DNA of 64,000 nt from Sanguibacter gelidistatuariae (GCF_900096585.1 NZ_FMYH01000003.1:248001-312000); one strand, 5' to 3'; numbered from the stretch's first letter, positions 26,283-36,006 are shown. The notes: generated by a model not told the origin, from the letters alone. Translations and numbers: made by a program.

Positions 26283-27227
26283 ATGTCTCTCGACCACGAC
26301 ATCGTCGGTCCCGTCGCGAGCATGAAGACCTCCCGCTCCAGCAGCACGCTGCTGAGCCGTCTGCGCAGAGACCGGCTGGCGATCGCCGGCCTCGTGACGA
26401 TCGTCGTCTTCGTCCTCGTGGCGATCTTCGCCCCCTTCCTCTCCTCGCTCTCGGGCAACGACCCATACACGTACCACCTCGACGCGCTCGACAGCAGCGG
26501 CGCCCCGGCAGGATGGGGAGGGGGCATCAGCGCCGCCCACTGGTTCGGCGTCGAGCCGCTCACGGGCCGTGACCTCTTCTCGATCGTCGTCTACGGGTCG
26601 CGCACCTCGCTCGTGGTGGGGCTCGGTGCCACGTTCCTCGCGATGCTCCTCGGCACGGTCGTCGGACTCGTCGCCGGATACTTCGGCGGATGGGTCGACA
26701 CCGTCGCGAGCCGCATCATCGACGTCATGTTCGGGTTCCCGAGCCTCATCTTCATGATCGCGCTCGGCGCGATCGTCCCCGTGTCGTTCCCGCGACTGGT
26801 GCTGCTCGTCGTCATCATCGGTTTCTTCGGCTGGGCCTCGATCGCGCGCGTCGTCCGCGGACAGACGCTCGCGTTGCGCAAGCAGGGGTACGTGCGGGCG
26901 TCGACCGCGCTCGGCGCGAGTCACGGGCACATCCTCTTCCGGCAGATCCTGCCGAACCTGTCCGCCACGATCGTCGTCTTCTCGACCATCACGATCCCGG
27001 CGACGATCGGCTCCGAGGCCGCGCTGTCCTTCCTTGGTGTGGGGGTGGCCCCGCCGACCCCGTCGTGGGGTCGGTCGATCGGTGACGCCGTCACCTGGTT
27101 CTCCGTGACCCCGATGTACCTCGTCTTCCCGGGAGTGGCCCTGTTCCTCATCACCCTTGCCTTCAACGTGTTCGGCGACGGCCTGCGCGACGCCCTCGAT
27201 CCCCGCTCGCGCGGAGTCCGCTCGTGA
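26283..27227 (+). CDS. dppC: ABC transporter permease, DppC/OppC type
   Basis: Inner-membrane permease of 314 residues for peptide, glutathione or nickel-type substrates. The N-terminal OppC_N segment (RRDRLAIAGLVTIVVFVLVAIFAPFL) is followed by a periplasmic loop (HWFGVEPLTGRDLFSIVVYGSRTSL) and five more helices. The EAA-like cytoplasmic loop is VRASTALGASHGHILFRQILPN, which contacts the ATPase. It is the first gene of a four-gene operon; the order permease C, permease B, binding protein, fused ATPase is less common than SBP first. The next gene overlaps its stop as GTGA. Confidence 0.92.
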   Translation: MSLDHDIVGPVASMKTSRSSSTLLSRLRRDRLAIAGLVTIVVFVLVAIFAPFLSSLSGNDPYTYHLDALDSSGAPAGWGGGISAAHWFGVEPLTGRDLFSIVVYGSRTSLVVGLGATFLAMLLGTVVGLVAGYFGGWVDTVASRIIDVMFGFPSLIFMIALGAIVPVSFPRLVLLVVIIGFFGWASIARVVRGQTLALRKQGYVRASTALGASHGHILFRQILPNLSATIVVFSTITIPATIGSEAALSFLGVGVAPPTPSWGRSIGDAVTWFSVTPMYLVFPGVALFLITLAFNVFGDGLRDALDPRSRGVRS

Positions 27228-28258
27228 GCGCCCCGGTGACGACCGTGCGCACCGGCACGAGTGCGGCCCGCACGGCCCGGTTCGTCCTGGGCAAGGCCTC
27301 CGGCATGATCATCGTGCTGCTCGTGGTCTCCGCCCTCACGTATGCCGTCTTCGTCCTGCTCCCTGCAGACCCGGCCCAGCTCGCCTGCGGACGCCCGTGC
27401 ACTCCCGAGCGGCTCGAGGCGGCCCGCGGGTACATGGGCCTCGACCTGCCGAGCTGGAAGCAGTACCTGCTGTTCCTCGGCGGGATCTTCGCGGGGCGCA
27501 CCTTCGGCAGCGGCGCGACGGCGATCGACTGCGCGGCCCCGTGCCTCGGGTACTCCTTCCGGCTCAACGAGTCCGTCACGGACCTCATCACGAGCCGCCT
27601 CCCGGTCACCTTCTCGATCGCGATCGGTGCCGCGGTGCTCTGGCTCGTCGTCGGGGTTGCCGCGGGGGTCGTCGCCGCGATCAAGCGGGGGACGGTGATC
27701 GACCGTGCCGTCATGATCGGCGCGATCGCCGGGGTGTCTGCCCCGAGCTACCTCGTCGGGCTGCTCGGCATCCTGCTCTTCGGCTTCACGCTCAACATGG
27801 TCCCGGTCTCCGGCTACGTCGCGTTCACCGAGAGCCCGCTCGACTGGGCCTGGCACCTCGTGCTGCCCTGGACCGTCCTCGCGATCCTCATGGCCGCCGT
27901 CTACGCCCGGCTCACCCGCGCCCAGATGCTCGATGTCATGGGGTCGGACTTCATCCGCACCGCACGGGCGAAGGGGCTCACGGAGCAGCGCGTCATCACC
28001 CGGCACGCCCTGCGCAACGTCATGATCCCCGTCATCACCCTGTTCGGCCTCGACCTCGGAGGCCTGCTCGGCGGCGCCGTCATCACAGAGAAGGTCTTCT
28101 CGATGCCCGGCTTGGGAGCACTTCTGCTCGACGCCGTCGGCAACTTCGACCTGCCCGTCCTCGTCGGCGTCACGCTGTTCTCGGCCGCCGTCATCATCGT
28201 TGCCAACTTCCTCGTCGACCTCGTCTACGGGGTCCTGGACCCGCGGGCACGCGCATGA
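27224..28258 (+). CDS. dppB: ABC transporter permease, DppB/OppB type
   Basis: Partner permease of 344 residues. It has an N-terminal helix (SGMIIVLLVVSALTYAVFVLLPADPA), the characteristic OppB segment LDLPSWKQYLLFLGGIF, and five C-terminal helices. The EAA loop is FIRTARAKGLTEQRVITRHALRN, and GAVITEKVFSMPGLGALLLDAV is typical of the family. The extracytoplasmic loop holds four cysteines (LACGRPC and DCAAPC) that could form disulfides. It starts at GTG overlapping the dppC stop, so it is coupled. About 110 bases with a small GCGCTGAGTCAGCGC hairpin (28302-28316) separate it from the binding-protein gene. Confidence 0.92.
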   Translation: MSAPVTTVRTGTSAARTARFVLGKASGMIIVLLVVSALTYAVFVLLPADPAQLACGRPCTPERLEAARGYMGLDLPSWKQYLLFLGGIFAGRTFGSGATAIDCAAPCLGYSFRLNESVTDLITSRLPVTFSIAIGAAVLWLVVGVAAGVVAAIKRGTVIDRAVMIGAIAGVSAPSYLVGLLGILLFGFTLNMVPVSGYVAFTESPLDWAWHLVLPWTVLAILMAAVYARLTRAQMLDVMGSDFIRTARAKGLTEQRVITRHALRNVMIPVITLFGLDLGGLLGGAVITEKVFSMPGLGALLLDAVGNFDLPVLVGVTLFSAAVIIVANFLVDLVYGVLDPRARA

Positions 28259-28370
28259 TCCGCCGCCCAGATCCTTCGAGTCCCCCGAGGCGATGTACAC
28301 AGCGCTGAGTCAGCGCCGCCCCGATTCCAAGTGAAATTGCAGAATCTCAGCAGTGAAAGGCCCGACCACC

Positions 28371-30095
28371 ATGAACGCACAACGTTCCCGTTCCCCCCGG
28401 TCCCTGCGCCAGACGGCGCTCAAGACGGCCGCAGCAGCGGCCGTCGTCGCCATCGCGCTCACCGGGTGCAACGCCAACGGCGACAAGAACGCCGACTCCT
28501 CGACCGGCACGCAGGGTTCCACCACGGACACCGTCGCCGGCGGCACGCTCACGATCCTCACCTCCGCGACCGAGGTGAACTGGGACCCGGCCGAGAGCCA
28601 GAACCTCGCGATCACGACACTCGGACTCGTCGAGCGTCGCCTGACCACGTGGGGCGTCGAGCCCGGCAAGCCTGGTGTCGTCGTGCCGGACCTCGCCACG
28701 GATACCGGGACGGTCTCCGAGGACGGCACGACGTGGACGTACACCCTCAAGGACGGCCTGTTCTTCGAGGACGGCACGCCCATCACGTCCGCGGACATCA
28801 AGTACGGCATCGAGCGCTCCTTCGCGCCCGAGCTCTCCGGTGGGCTGAGCTACCACAAGAGCCTGCTCGAGGGCGGGGACACCTACACCGGTCCGTTCGC
28901 CGGGGCTGAGCTGCCCTCGATCGAGACGCCGGACGACAAGACGATCGTCTTCCACCTGACGTCTGCCTACGGTGACTGGCCGTGGATCGTGTCGCAGCCC
29001 GCCTTCGCCCCGGTCCCTGAGGCCAAGGACGACGTCGCGACATACTCCCAGCAGCCCGTCGCCTCGGGCCCGTACCGGGTCGCCGAGACCAAGAGCGGCG
29101 TCTCGATCACGCTCGAGCGCAACGACAAGTGGGACAAGGCTACGGACGACGTGCGTACGGCCGGACCGGACCAGATCGTCTTCTCCCTCGGCCAGGACGC
29201 GACCGTCACCGCGCAGCGCCTGATCGCCGACTCGGGGGCCGACAAGAACGCCTTTGGCGCAACCTTCGTGCCGCCGGCCCAGCTCGCCCAGGTCGCCAAC
29301 AACGCCTCCGCCAAGGAGCGCCTCGTGACGTCCGACGCCGGCGCGCTCGCCTACCTGGCGATCAACACGGAGCGTGACGGCCTCGACAACGTCAAGGTCC
29401 GCCAAGCCATCCAGTACGCGACCGACAAGCAGGCCTTCCAGGTCGCGTCCGGAGGAGAGACCGGTGGTGCGCTCGCTACGACGCTGATCACTCCGGGCAT
29501 CCAGGGCCGAGTCGACTTCAACCTCTACGAGGCCCCGGCCGGCGGCGACGTCGACAAGGCCAAGGCGCTCCTCGCCGAATCGGGCTGGGACCCGGCCAGC
29601 CGTGAGCTCATCCTCGTCTCCGAGGACGACTCGGTCTCGCTGTCCAAGGCGCAGGCGATCGAGCAGGGTCTCGAGCGGGCCGGCTTCAAGGTGACCATCA
29701 AGCCCGAGGCGCAGCTTGCCGCGACGCAGACGCTCACCCAGGGCGACGGTGACTACGACCTCAATGTGAGCGCCTGGCAGCCCGACTTCCCGAGCGCGAA
29801 CGGCAACATCCAGCCGCTGTTCGACTCGAGCCAGATCGGCAACGGCGGGTGGAACATCGCTCGCTTCTCCGACCCGGCCGTGGACGCGCTGATCGCCCAG
29901 GCGACGGCCGAGATCGACCCGGTCAAGGCCGGCGCGATCTGGGCCCAGGCGGATGAGGCGATCATGGCGGCCTCACCCGTCGTGCCGCTGGTGTTCACGC
30001 GGAACTCGTTCCTGCACGGCTCGAACGTCGAGAACTTCTACATCCCGTCGTTCCCGGCGTACCCGAACTACCTCAAGGCGTCGTTGGCCAAGTGA
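28371..30095 (+). CDS. ABC transporter substrate-binding lipoprotein (SBP family 5)
   Basis: Lipid-anchored receptor of 574 residues for a peptide-like substrate. The signal peptide has Arg-rich n-region, AAAAAVVAIAL and lipobox LTGC at about residues 28-31. Cluster-C SBP features follow: TLTILTSATEVNWDPAESQNLA, then WTYTLKDGLFFEDGTPITSADIKYGIERSF and VVPLVFTRNSF near the end. I chose ATG 28371, which has AAAGG upstream; a GTG 18 bases earlier is possible. The ATPase gene overlaps the stop codon (GTGA). A weak third likeness to the promoter direct repeats (AATCTCAGCAGTGAAAG) sits just upstream. Confidence 0.93.
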   Translation: MNAQRSRSPRSLRQTALKTAAAAAVVAIALTGCNANGDKNADSSTGTQGSTTDTVAGGTLTILTSATEVNWDPAESQNLAITTLGLVERRLTTWGVEPGKPGVVVPDLATDTGTVSEDGTTWTYTLKDGLFFEDGTPITSADIKYGIERSFAPELSGGLSYHKSLLEGGDTYTGPFAGAELPSIETPDDKTIVFHLTSAYGDWPWIVSQPAFAPVPEAKDDVATYSQQPVASGPYRVAETKSGVSITLERNDKWDKATDDVRTAGPDQIVFSLGQDATVTAQRLIADSGADKNAFGATFVPPAQLAQVANNASAKERLVTSDAGALAYLAINTERDGLDNVKVRQAIQYATDKQAFQVASGGETGGALATTLITPGIQGRVDFNLYEAPAGGDVDKAKALLAESGWDPASRELILVSEDDSVSLSKAQAIEQGLERAGFKVTIKPEAQLAATQTLTQGDGDYDLNVSAWQPDFPSANGNIQPLFDSSQIGNGGWNIARFSDPAVDALIAQATAEIDPVKAGAIWAQADEAIMAASPVVPLVFTRNSFLHGSNVENFYIPSFPAYPNYLKASLAK

Positions 30096-31843
30096 GCGAC
30101 GATCTGATCGGTGGTCAGCCCCTCGTCACGGTCGAGGGGCTGACCGTCCAGTTCGAGGGCCAGGACCGGCCCGCGGTGGACGGCGTCTCCTGGACGCTGC
30201 ACCGCGGGCAGGTGCTCGCCCTCGTGGGCGAGTCCGGCTCCGGGAAGTCCGTGACGGCCTTCTCGGTGCTCGGCCTGCTGCCCGCGACCGCCGAGGTCAC
30301 GGGCAGCGTCCGGCTCGCGCCGACTGAGGGTGTGGGCGAGGGCGGTGGCGCGTCCATGCAACTCGTCGGTGCGACTCCCGCGCAGCTCCTCCCGGTCCGC
30401 GGCGGCGTCGTCGGCCTCATCTCCCAGGAGCCCATGAACGCCTGGAACCCTGTGCTCACGATCGGGTGGCAGATCATCGAGGCCATCCGGGTGCACTCGA
30501 AGGTCACCCGGGCGCGGGCGCGTGAGCGCCTTCTTGAGCTCCTGCGTGAGGTCGGGCTCGCTGACCCCGAGCGGATCGCCCGCTCCTACCCGCACCAGCT
30601 CTCGGGCGGCCAGCTCCAGCGCGCCCTCATCGCCATGGCGATCAGCGCGGACCCCGTCGCCCTCATCGCGGACGAGCCGACGACCGCGCTCGACGTGACC
30701 GTTCAGGCGGGCATCCTCGGGCTCCTGCGCACGCTGCGCGACACCCGCGGCACCGCGATCGTGCTCATCACGCACGACATGGGCGTCGTGGCCGACCTCG
30801 CCGACGACGTCGTCGTCATGCGCGCTGGCCGGATCGTCGAGCAGGCGCCCGTCGCGCGGCTCTTCGCCGCGCCCGAGGACGCGTACACACGCGAGCTGCT
30901 CGACGCAGTCCCGCACCTCGGGGCCGTCGCGTCCGCGAACAAGACGGCCACAACCAAGACGGCCACAACCACGGCGACGTCCCTGGTGAGCGCGCCGACC
31001 GGCCGGGTGGAGGCCGTCCTGCCCCCGCCGATCGACCTCGTCGATCTCCACGTCGTCTACCCGGGCTCGCGCCGCTCCGCCCCGGTCCATGCCGCGAGCG
31101 GCGTCACGCTGCGCATCGAGCGCGGGGAGATGCTTGGTCTCGTGGGGGAGTCCGGCTCGGGCAAGTCCACGATCGGGCAGGTGCTCGCCGGCCTCGTCCC
31201 CGCGACCTCCGGGACGGTCCGGGTCTGCCAGGTGGACCTGCGCACGGCCCCGCGCAAGGAGCAGCTCGGCGTGCGCAGGCGTGTCGGCGTCGTATTCCAG
31301 GACCCGGCCTCGACGCTCAACCCGCGGTGGACCATCGCCCAGGCGATCGGTGAACCGCTGCGGCTGCACACCGACCTGCGCGGCACGGCGGCGCGGGACA
31401 AGGTCGCGCACCTGCTCGAGCTCGTGCAGCTCTCGCCGGATCTTGCGGACCGCTTCTCCCACGAGCTCTCCGGTGGGCAGCGGCAGCGGGTGTCGATCGC
31501 TCGTGCGGTTGCGCTCGACCCCGAGGTGCTCATCGCGGACGAGCCGACGAGCGCGCTCGACGTGTCCGTCCAGCAGCGCATCCTCGATGTCTTCGCCGAC
31601 CTGCAGCAGCGGCTCGGCTTCTCCTGCCTGTTCATCTCGCACAACCTCGCGGTCGTCGAGCGGGTGACCGGGCGGGTCGCCGTCATGCACGAGGGTCGGA
31701 TCGTCGAGCAGGGCCCGACTCGGGACGTGCTCGGCTCGCCCCAGGACCCGTACACCCAGCGGCTGCTCGCGGCCGCGCCCGTCGCGGACCCCGCTGTCCA
31801 GGCCGAGCGCCGGGTGCACTGGCTCTCGCTCACCTCAGGCTGA
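30092..31843 (+). CDS. Fused DppD-DppF ABC ATPase
   Basis: Cytoplasmic ATPase of 583 residues that joins two nucleotide-binding domains normally encoded separately. Domain 1 (about 1-270) has Walker A GESGSGKSVT, signature LSGGQLQRALIAMAI and Walker B VALIADEPTTALD. Domain 2 (about 305-560) has GESGSGKSTIG, LSGGQRQRVSIARAV and VLIADEPTSALD. A linker with repeated Lys-Thr-Ala-Thr (NKTATTKTATTTATS) joins them. Each domain has an oligopeptide-transporter extension after the H-loop (YTRELLDAVPHL, PYTQRLLAAAP). It is the last gene of the operon and translationally coupled to the SBP gene. Confidence 0.94.
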   Translation: MSDDLIGGQPLVTVEGLTVQFEGQDRPAVDGVSWTLHRGQVLALVGESGSGKSVTAFSVLGLLPATAEVTGSVRLAPTEGVGEGGGASMQLVGATPAQLLPVRGGVVGLISQEPMNAWNPVLTIGWQIIEAIRVHSKVTRARARERLLELLREVGLADPERIARSYPHQLSGGQLQRALIAMAISADPVALIADEPTTALDVTVQAGILGLLRTLRDTRGTAIVLITHDMGVVADLADDVVVMRAGRIVEQAPVARLFAAPEDAYTRELLDAVPHLGAVASANKTATTKTATTTATSLVSAPTGRVEAVLPPPIDLVDLHVVYPGSRRSAPVHAASGVTLRIERGEMLGLVGESGSGKSTIGQVLAGLVPATSGTVRVCQVDLRTAPRKEQLGVRRRVGVVFQDPASTLNPRWTIAQAIGEPLRLHTDLRGTAARDKVAHLLELVQLSPDLADRFSHELSGGQRQRVSIARAVALDPEVLIADEPTSALDVSVQQRILDVFADLQQRLGFSCLFISHNLAVVERVTGRVAVMHEGRIVEQGPTRDVLGSPQDPYTQRLLAAAPVADPAVQAERRVHWLSLTSG

Positions 31844-32016
31844 GCACCCACGTATTCCGCGTCCTGGTGGCGGCGTCCTCCAGAAGATCTAGTCAAAGGT
31901 CCCTGGTCCAGATGGTCATCGGCTCGTAATCTCCAAGCAAAGGCCTGGGCGAAGAGTGGATGCGCCAGGCTGATGATCCGACGCCCTCGTACGTGAGGTC
32001 CGACCTTGGAGCAGCT

Positions 32017-33945
32017 ATGACCCTTATCGACAGCCTGACCGCGCGAGGCACCGGGACGCTTCCCGCCGGCATGGTCCTTCCCCCTGCGGTCCAGGCCGCC
32101 CTGGACGCCTGCGCGAACGTCATCATCCCGTCCTCCCGCGAGGAGCTCTACCAGCTGGCCCTCGGCCCCGAAGGCGGTCCGAGGTTCACCGTCGAGTACG
32201 ACGTCTTCGGCACACCCGTGCCCGAGGCCGAGGTGGTCCGGTGCAAGAACGGCATCGCCGTGAACTACCCCGAGGACTACATGCGCCGCCGGGACCCGGA
32301 CTGCATGCGCATCGCCGACGACCTGCCCACCGACAAGCCCCGCTACCGCGACATCTTCGGAACCGAGTTCGCGTCGGTCAAGGCGCAGACCCTCGACTGG
32401 CTCGCAGGCCAGGACCTCGTCGTCGTGCCCTTCAAGGCCGGCGGCCTCACGCACGGCTACCCCTCGCTCGCGATCTGCCCGGTCAACTCCGCCTTCTTCG
32501 CGCTGACCCTGGTGGACCTGCAGGGCTGGGTGACCTTCGACGAGCTCGGTCCCTTCGAGCCGCGCTCGATCCTCTACGTCGCTCCACCGTTCCGCCACAC
32601 CCACTTCGAGGGCCGTCAGGTCGTGGTGCACGACCGCTCCGAGACCCTGCACGAGGTGTTCGCCTACAACCTCTACCCAGGCCCGAGCGCAAAGAAGGGC
32701 GTGTTCTCGGTCCTCCTCGACGTCGGGGAGCAGGAGGGCTGGGTCACCGCGCACGCGTCGTCGGTCCGGGTGACAACGCCGTACGAGAACGAGACCGTGA
32801 TCATGCATGAGGGCGCCTCGGGCGGTGGCAAGTCCGAGATGTGCCAGGAGATCCGCCGCCAGGAGGACGGCCGGATCCTGCTCGGCACCAACGTCGTCTC
32901 CGACGAGCCCTACGTCATCACCCTCGGTGAGACGAGCGCCCTGGCCCCCGTCACCGACGACATGACCCTGTGCCACATCGACCTGCAGACCGGCCAGGGT
33001 CGCCTCGTGGTGGCCGACGCCGAGGACGGCTGGTTCGTACGGGTGGACAACCTCACCGGCTATGGCCAGGACGTGCACCTCGAGCGGGCCTGCATCCACC
33101 CGGACCAGCCGCTCGTCTTCTTCAACATCGAGGGCGTCCCGGACGCCACGGTCCTGCCGTGGGAGCACACACTCGACTCGAACGGCAAGCGCTGCCCCAA
33201 CCCGCGCGTCGTCGTGCCACGTCGGCTGATGACGGACGTCGTCGGCGCCGAGGAGGTCGACGTGCGCACCTTCGGTGCCCGGATGCCCGCCTGCACCCGC
33301 GAGAACCCGACCTACGGGATCATGGGCATGACCCACATCGTGCCGCCGTCGCTCGCCTGGATCTGGCGGCTGATCGCCCCGCGCGGGGACAAGAACCCCT
33401 CGATCGGGGAGTCGAAGACGGCGACCGACAAGCTCGCCCACGGCGGCATGGTCGCCGAGGGCGTCGGCTCGTACTGGCCGTTCGCGACCGGCACCAAGGT
33501 GGCCGCGGCGAACCTGCTGCTGCGCCAGATCGTGGACATGGACCGGACCCGCTACGTGCTGACACCCAACCAGCACATCGGCGCGTACAAGGTGGACTTC
33601 GCGGCCGAGTGGCTCACCCGTGAGTACCTCGCCCGTCGCGGCGGCGGAAAGCTGCGCGCCGAGGAGCTCACCCCCTCCCGCTGCTCGTTGTTCGGCTACA
33701 CGCTCAAGGAGATGAAGATCGACGGCCAGCTCATCCGGCCGACGTTCCTGCGGCCCGAGCTGCAGTCGCAGGTGGGCTTCGAGGCGTACGACGCCGGGGC
33801 GAAGATCATCACGGACTTCTTCAAGAGCGAGCTCACGCAGTTCCTCACCGACGACCTGGACCCGCTCGGTCGCCAGATCATCGAGGTCTGCCTGCGCGAC
33901 GGCTCAGTCGAGGAGTACGCCGCCCTGACCCCCCTCTTCACCTGA
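32017..33945 (+). CDS. DUF4914-like P-loop protein of unknown function
   Basis: Protein of 642 residues matching, from memory, the DUF4914 family known from Bacteroidetes and Firmicutes. Recognisable blocks are VVRCKNGIAVNYPEDYMRRR, PPFRHTHFEGRQVVVHDR, YNLYPGPSAKKGV and a P-loop HEGASGGGKSEM at about residue 265. Further blocks are SIGESKTATDK and VGSYWPFATGTKV. The P-loop and the HTHF and DAED-like segments suggest a kinase or carboxykinase-like nucleotide fold (compare PEP carboxykinase and HPr kinase), but no reaction is known. ATG 32017 follows GGAG at 6 bases; a 19-codon extension is less likely. It is a single gene, with palindromic element copy 2 downstream. Confidence 0.7.
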   Translation: MTLIDSLTARGTGTLPAGMVLPPAVQAALDACANVIIPSSREELYQLALGPEGGPRFTVEYDVFGTPVPEAEVVRCKNGIAVNYPEDYMRRRDPDCMRIADDLPTDKPRYRDIFGTEFASVKAQTLDWLAGQDLVVVPFKAGGLTHGYPSLAICPVNSAFFALTLVDLQGWVTFDELGPFEPRSILYVAPPFRHTHFEGRQVVVHDRSETLHEVFAYNLYPGPSAKKGVFSVLLDVGEQEGWVTAHASSVRVTTPYENETVIMHEGASGGGKSEMCQEIRRQEDGRILLGTNVVSDEPYVITLGETSALAPVTDDMTLCHIDLQTGQGRLVVADAEDGWFVRVDNLTGYGQDVHLERACIHPDQPLVFFNIEGVPDATVLPWEHTLDSNGKRCPNPRVVVPRRLMTDVVGAEEVDVRTFGARMPACTRENPTYGIMGMTHIVPPSLAWIWRLIAPRGDKNPSIGESKTATDKLAHGGMVAEGVGSYWPFATGTKVAAANLLLRQIVDMDRTRYVLTPNQHIGAYKVDFAAEWLTREYLARRGGGKLRAEELTPSRCSLFGYTLKEMKIDGQLIRPTFLRPELQSQVGFEAYDAGAKIITDFFKSELTQFLTDDLDPLGRQIIEVCLRDGSVEEYAALTPLFT

Positions 33946-33960
33946 CACCTCTCCATCCGC

Positions 33961-34000
33961 CCCCTCCCGCCCCCTCCCGCCCCCTCCCGCCCCCTCCCGC
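33961..34000. repeat. Tandem 10-bp repeat
   Basis: Four perfect copies of CCCCTCCCGC, with a partial copy on each side, lie just after the DUF4914-like gene and immediately before palindromic element copy 2. The repeat is purely pyrimidine/G-rich and may vary in copy number between strains. Confidence 0.85.
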
Positions 34001-34012
34001 CCCTCACTCTCT

Positions 34013-34076
34013 CGCTGAGTGCGGTCATATGGCTGCCGGATGTCCGGTTTGGGCAGCCATTTCCCCGCACTCAGCG
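34013..34076. repeat. Palindromic intergenic element, copy 2
   Basis: 64-bp element. Its outer arms CGCTGAGTGCGG/CCGCACTCAGCG are perfect over 12 bp. A second inner stem ATGGCTGCC/GGCAGCCAT closes a loop containing ATGTCCGGTTTG. It shares outer arms with copies 1 and 3 and the inner stem and loop with copy 3. It lies 67 bases after the DUF4914-like stop. Confidence 0.8.
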
Positions 34077-34201
34077 AGGGGGGTCCACGAGCGGCGACGG
34101 GCTTGTGCGCCCGCCGCCGCCCGCCCGCCGCCGTCTGCCCGACGCCGTCCATCTGGCGGGTGGGTGGGTGCCACCCGGGCCACGGGGCTTAAGGTCGTTC
34201 T

Positions 34202-35200
34202 ATGGACCTGACCATCGGCTATGCCGCGATGCTTGAGCAGTTTCACCCGACCGACATCATCACGTTGTCCGAGTATGCCGAGCAGCACGGCTTCAGCGGG
34301 GTGATGGCCGCCGACCACTTCCAGCCGTGGGTTCCCCAGCAGGGTCAGAGCGCCTTCGTGTGGAACGTGCTCGCCGCGCTGGGGGAGCGCACCCGCGGGG
34401 ACATCGGCCCCGGGGTGACCGCCCCGACCTTCCGCTGGCACCCGGCCATGGTCGCCCAGGCCTCCGCGACGCTCGCAGCCATGTACCCCGGCCGGCACTG
34501 GCTCGGTCTGGGGTCGGGTGAGGCGCTCAACGAGCACATCGTCGGCCAGTACTGGCCCGAGGCGCCCGAGCGGATCAACCGCATGTTCGAGGCGATCGAC
34601 ATCATCAAGAAGCTCTTCACGGCCTCGCTCGCTGGCAAGGACGTCAAGCACTCGGGGCCGTTCTACAAGCTCGAGTCGACACGCCTGTGGACCATGCCCG
34701 ACGTCGCCCCGGAGATTCTCGTCGCGACCGCCGGGCCGGTCACGGCCAAGCGGGCCGGCAAGCACGCCGACGGTCTCATCACCGTGGGCGCGCCGCTCGA
34801 GAAGATCTCCATGCTCTTCGGCAAGTTCGACGACGGTGCCCGCGAGTCCGGCCGCGACCCGCTGACCATGCCGAAGGTCCTGCAGATCCACCTGTCCTGG
34901 GCCGAGACGGACGAGCAGGCCATGGTGAACGCGATGACCGAGTGGCCCAACGGCGGCATGAAGTTCCCGAAGGCGGACATCCGCTCGCCGTTCGAGTTCG
35001 AGCAGATCGCCAAGCTCGTGCGCCCCGAGGACTTCGAGGGCCGGATGGTCATCTCCGCCGACCCGGACGTGCACCGGGCGAACATCCAGAAGTACGTCGA
35101 CCTCGGCTTCGACCGGATCTACCTGCACAACGTGGGCCGCAACCAGCGCGAGTGGATCGAGACCTTCGGCCGCGACGTGCTGCCCAAGCTCGTCCGGTGA
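34202..35200 (+). CDS. F420-dependent glucose-6-phosphate dehydrogenase-like enzyme
   Basis: LLM-class TIM-barrel of 332 residues in the FGD-like family (TIGR03557 type). True FGD oxidises glucose 6-phosphate while reducing F420 and supplies F420H2 to other enzymes. Family landmarks are ADHFQPW near residue 38, [29 protein letters not shown], and [17 protein letters not shown] with the phosphate-binding region. Because the family includes close relatives with other substrates, the specific dehydrogenase role is probable rather than certain. The cofE gene overlaps its stop codon (GTGA), tying it to the F420 cofactor. Confidence 0.87.
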   Translation: MDLTIGYAAMLEQFHPTDIITLSEYAEQHGFSGVMAADHFQPWVPQQGQSAFVWNVLAALGERTRGDIGPGVTAPTFRWHPAMVAQASATLAAMYPGRHWLGLGSGEALNEHIVGQYWPEAPERINRMFEAIDIIKKLFTASLAGKDVKHSGPFYKLESTRLWTMPDVAPEILVATAGPVTAKRAGKHADGLITVGAPLEKISMLFGKFDDGARESGRDPLTMPKVLQIHLSWAETDEQAMVNAMTEWPNGGMKFPKADIRSPFEFEQIAKLVRPEDFEGRMVISADPDVHRANIQKYVDLGFDRIYLHNVGRNQREWIETFGRDVLPKLVR

Positions 35201-36006
35201 GCCCGGTGCCGCCCTCGGCGGAACCGGTCGTCTCTGATCCGGAGGCGCAGCTGCGCATCTGGGCACCATCCGGCATCGGCGAGGTCTGCGATGGTGACGA
35301 CCTCGCTGAAGTGCTCGCGACCGTTCTCACCGACCTGGTCGACGGCGACGTGCTCGTGGTGACGAGCAAGATCGTGTCCAAGGCCGAGGGGCGCATGATC
35401 GCCGCGGCCGACCGCGAGCAGGCCATCACGGACGAGACCGTTCGGGTGGTCGCCACCCGCGAGCATCCGGGTGGTGTGCTGCGGATCGTGGAGAACCGCC
35501 TCGGCCTGGTCATGGCCGCGGCCGGGGTGGACGCGAGCAACACCCCCGACGGCACCGTGCTGCTGCTGCCGGTCGACCCCGACGCCTCCGCGCGCCGGCT
35601 CCGAGCGGCCGTCCGCGGCATCCACGGTGTCAGCGTGGCGGTCGTGGTCTCTGACACGTCTGGGCGCGCCTGGCGCAACGGCCTGACCGACATCGCGATC
35701 GGCGCCGCCGGGTTGGCGGTTCTCGACGACCTGCGCGGAGGGACGGACTCCCACGGACGCGAGCTCACGGTCACCGTGACCGCCGTGGCCGACGAGATCG
35801 CCGCCGCCGCCGAGCTGGTCAAGGGCAAAGCCACCGGGCGACCGGTCGCCATCGTCCGCGGTCTGGCCAAGCACGTGCTGGATGACGACGGCCCAGGTGC
35901 ACGGGTCCTGGTCCGCGATCCGGATCAGGACATGTTCCGTGAGGGCAGCGCCGAGGCGTACGCGCGCGGTTGGGCGGACGGTCGTGGGGCGGTCGCCGCG
36001 GACTGA
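35197..36006 (+). CDS. cofE: Coenzyme F420-0:L-glutamate ligase
   Basis: GTP-dependent ligase that adds glutamates to F420-0 to give mature F420-n. The 269 residues cover only the CofE domain; the mycobacterial FbiB has an extra C-terminal nitroreductase-like domain that is missing here. Motifs include [17 protein letters not shown] near residue 47, [24 protein letters not shown] near residue 147 (metal and GTP site), and [12 protein letters not shown]. Start GTG 35197 overlaps the preceding FGD-like stop, giving tight coupling; a longer open frame reading through that gene is a shadow. No cofC, cofD or fbiC gene is in the window. Confidence 0.93.
   Translation: MSPVPPSAEPVVSDPEAQLRIWAPSGIGEVCDGDDLAEVLATVLTDLVDGDVLVVTSKIVSKAEGRMIAAADREQAITDETVRVVATREHPGGVLRIVENRLGLVMAAAGVDASNTPDGTVLLLPVDPDASARRLRAAVRGIHGVSVAVVVSDTSGRAWRNGLTDIAIGAAGLAVLDDLRGGTDSHGRELTVTVTAVADEIAAAAELVKGKATGRPVAIVRGLAKHVLDDDGPGARVLVRDPDQDMFREGSAEAYARGWADGRGAVAAD

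Noticed and set aside
28342-28358. Third copy of the ABC promoter direct repeat before the binding-protein gene
   Set aside because: Only about half the positions agree and a gap is needed; too weak to list as a site.
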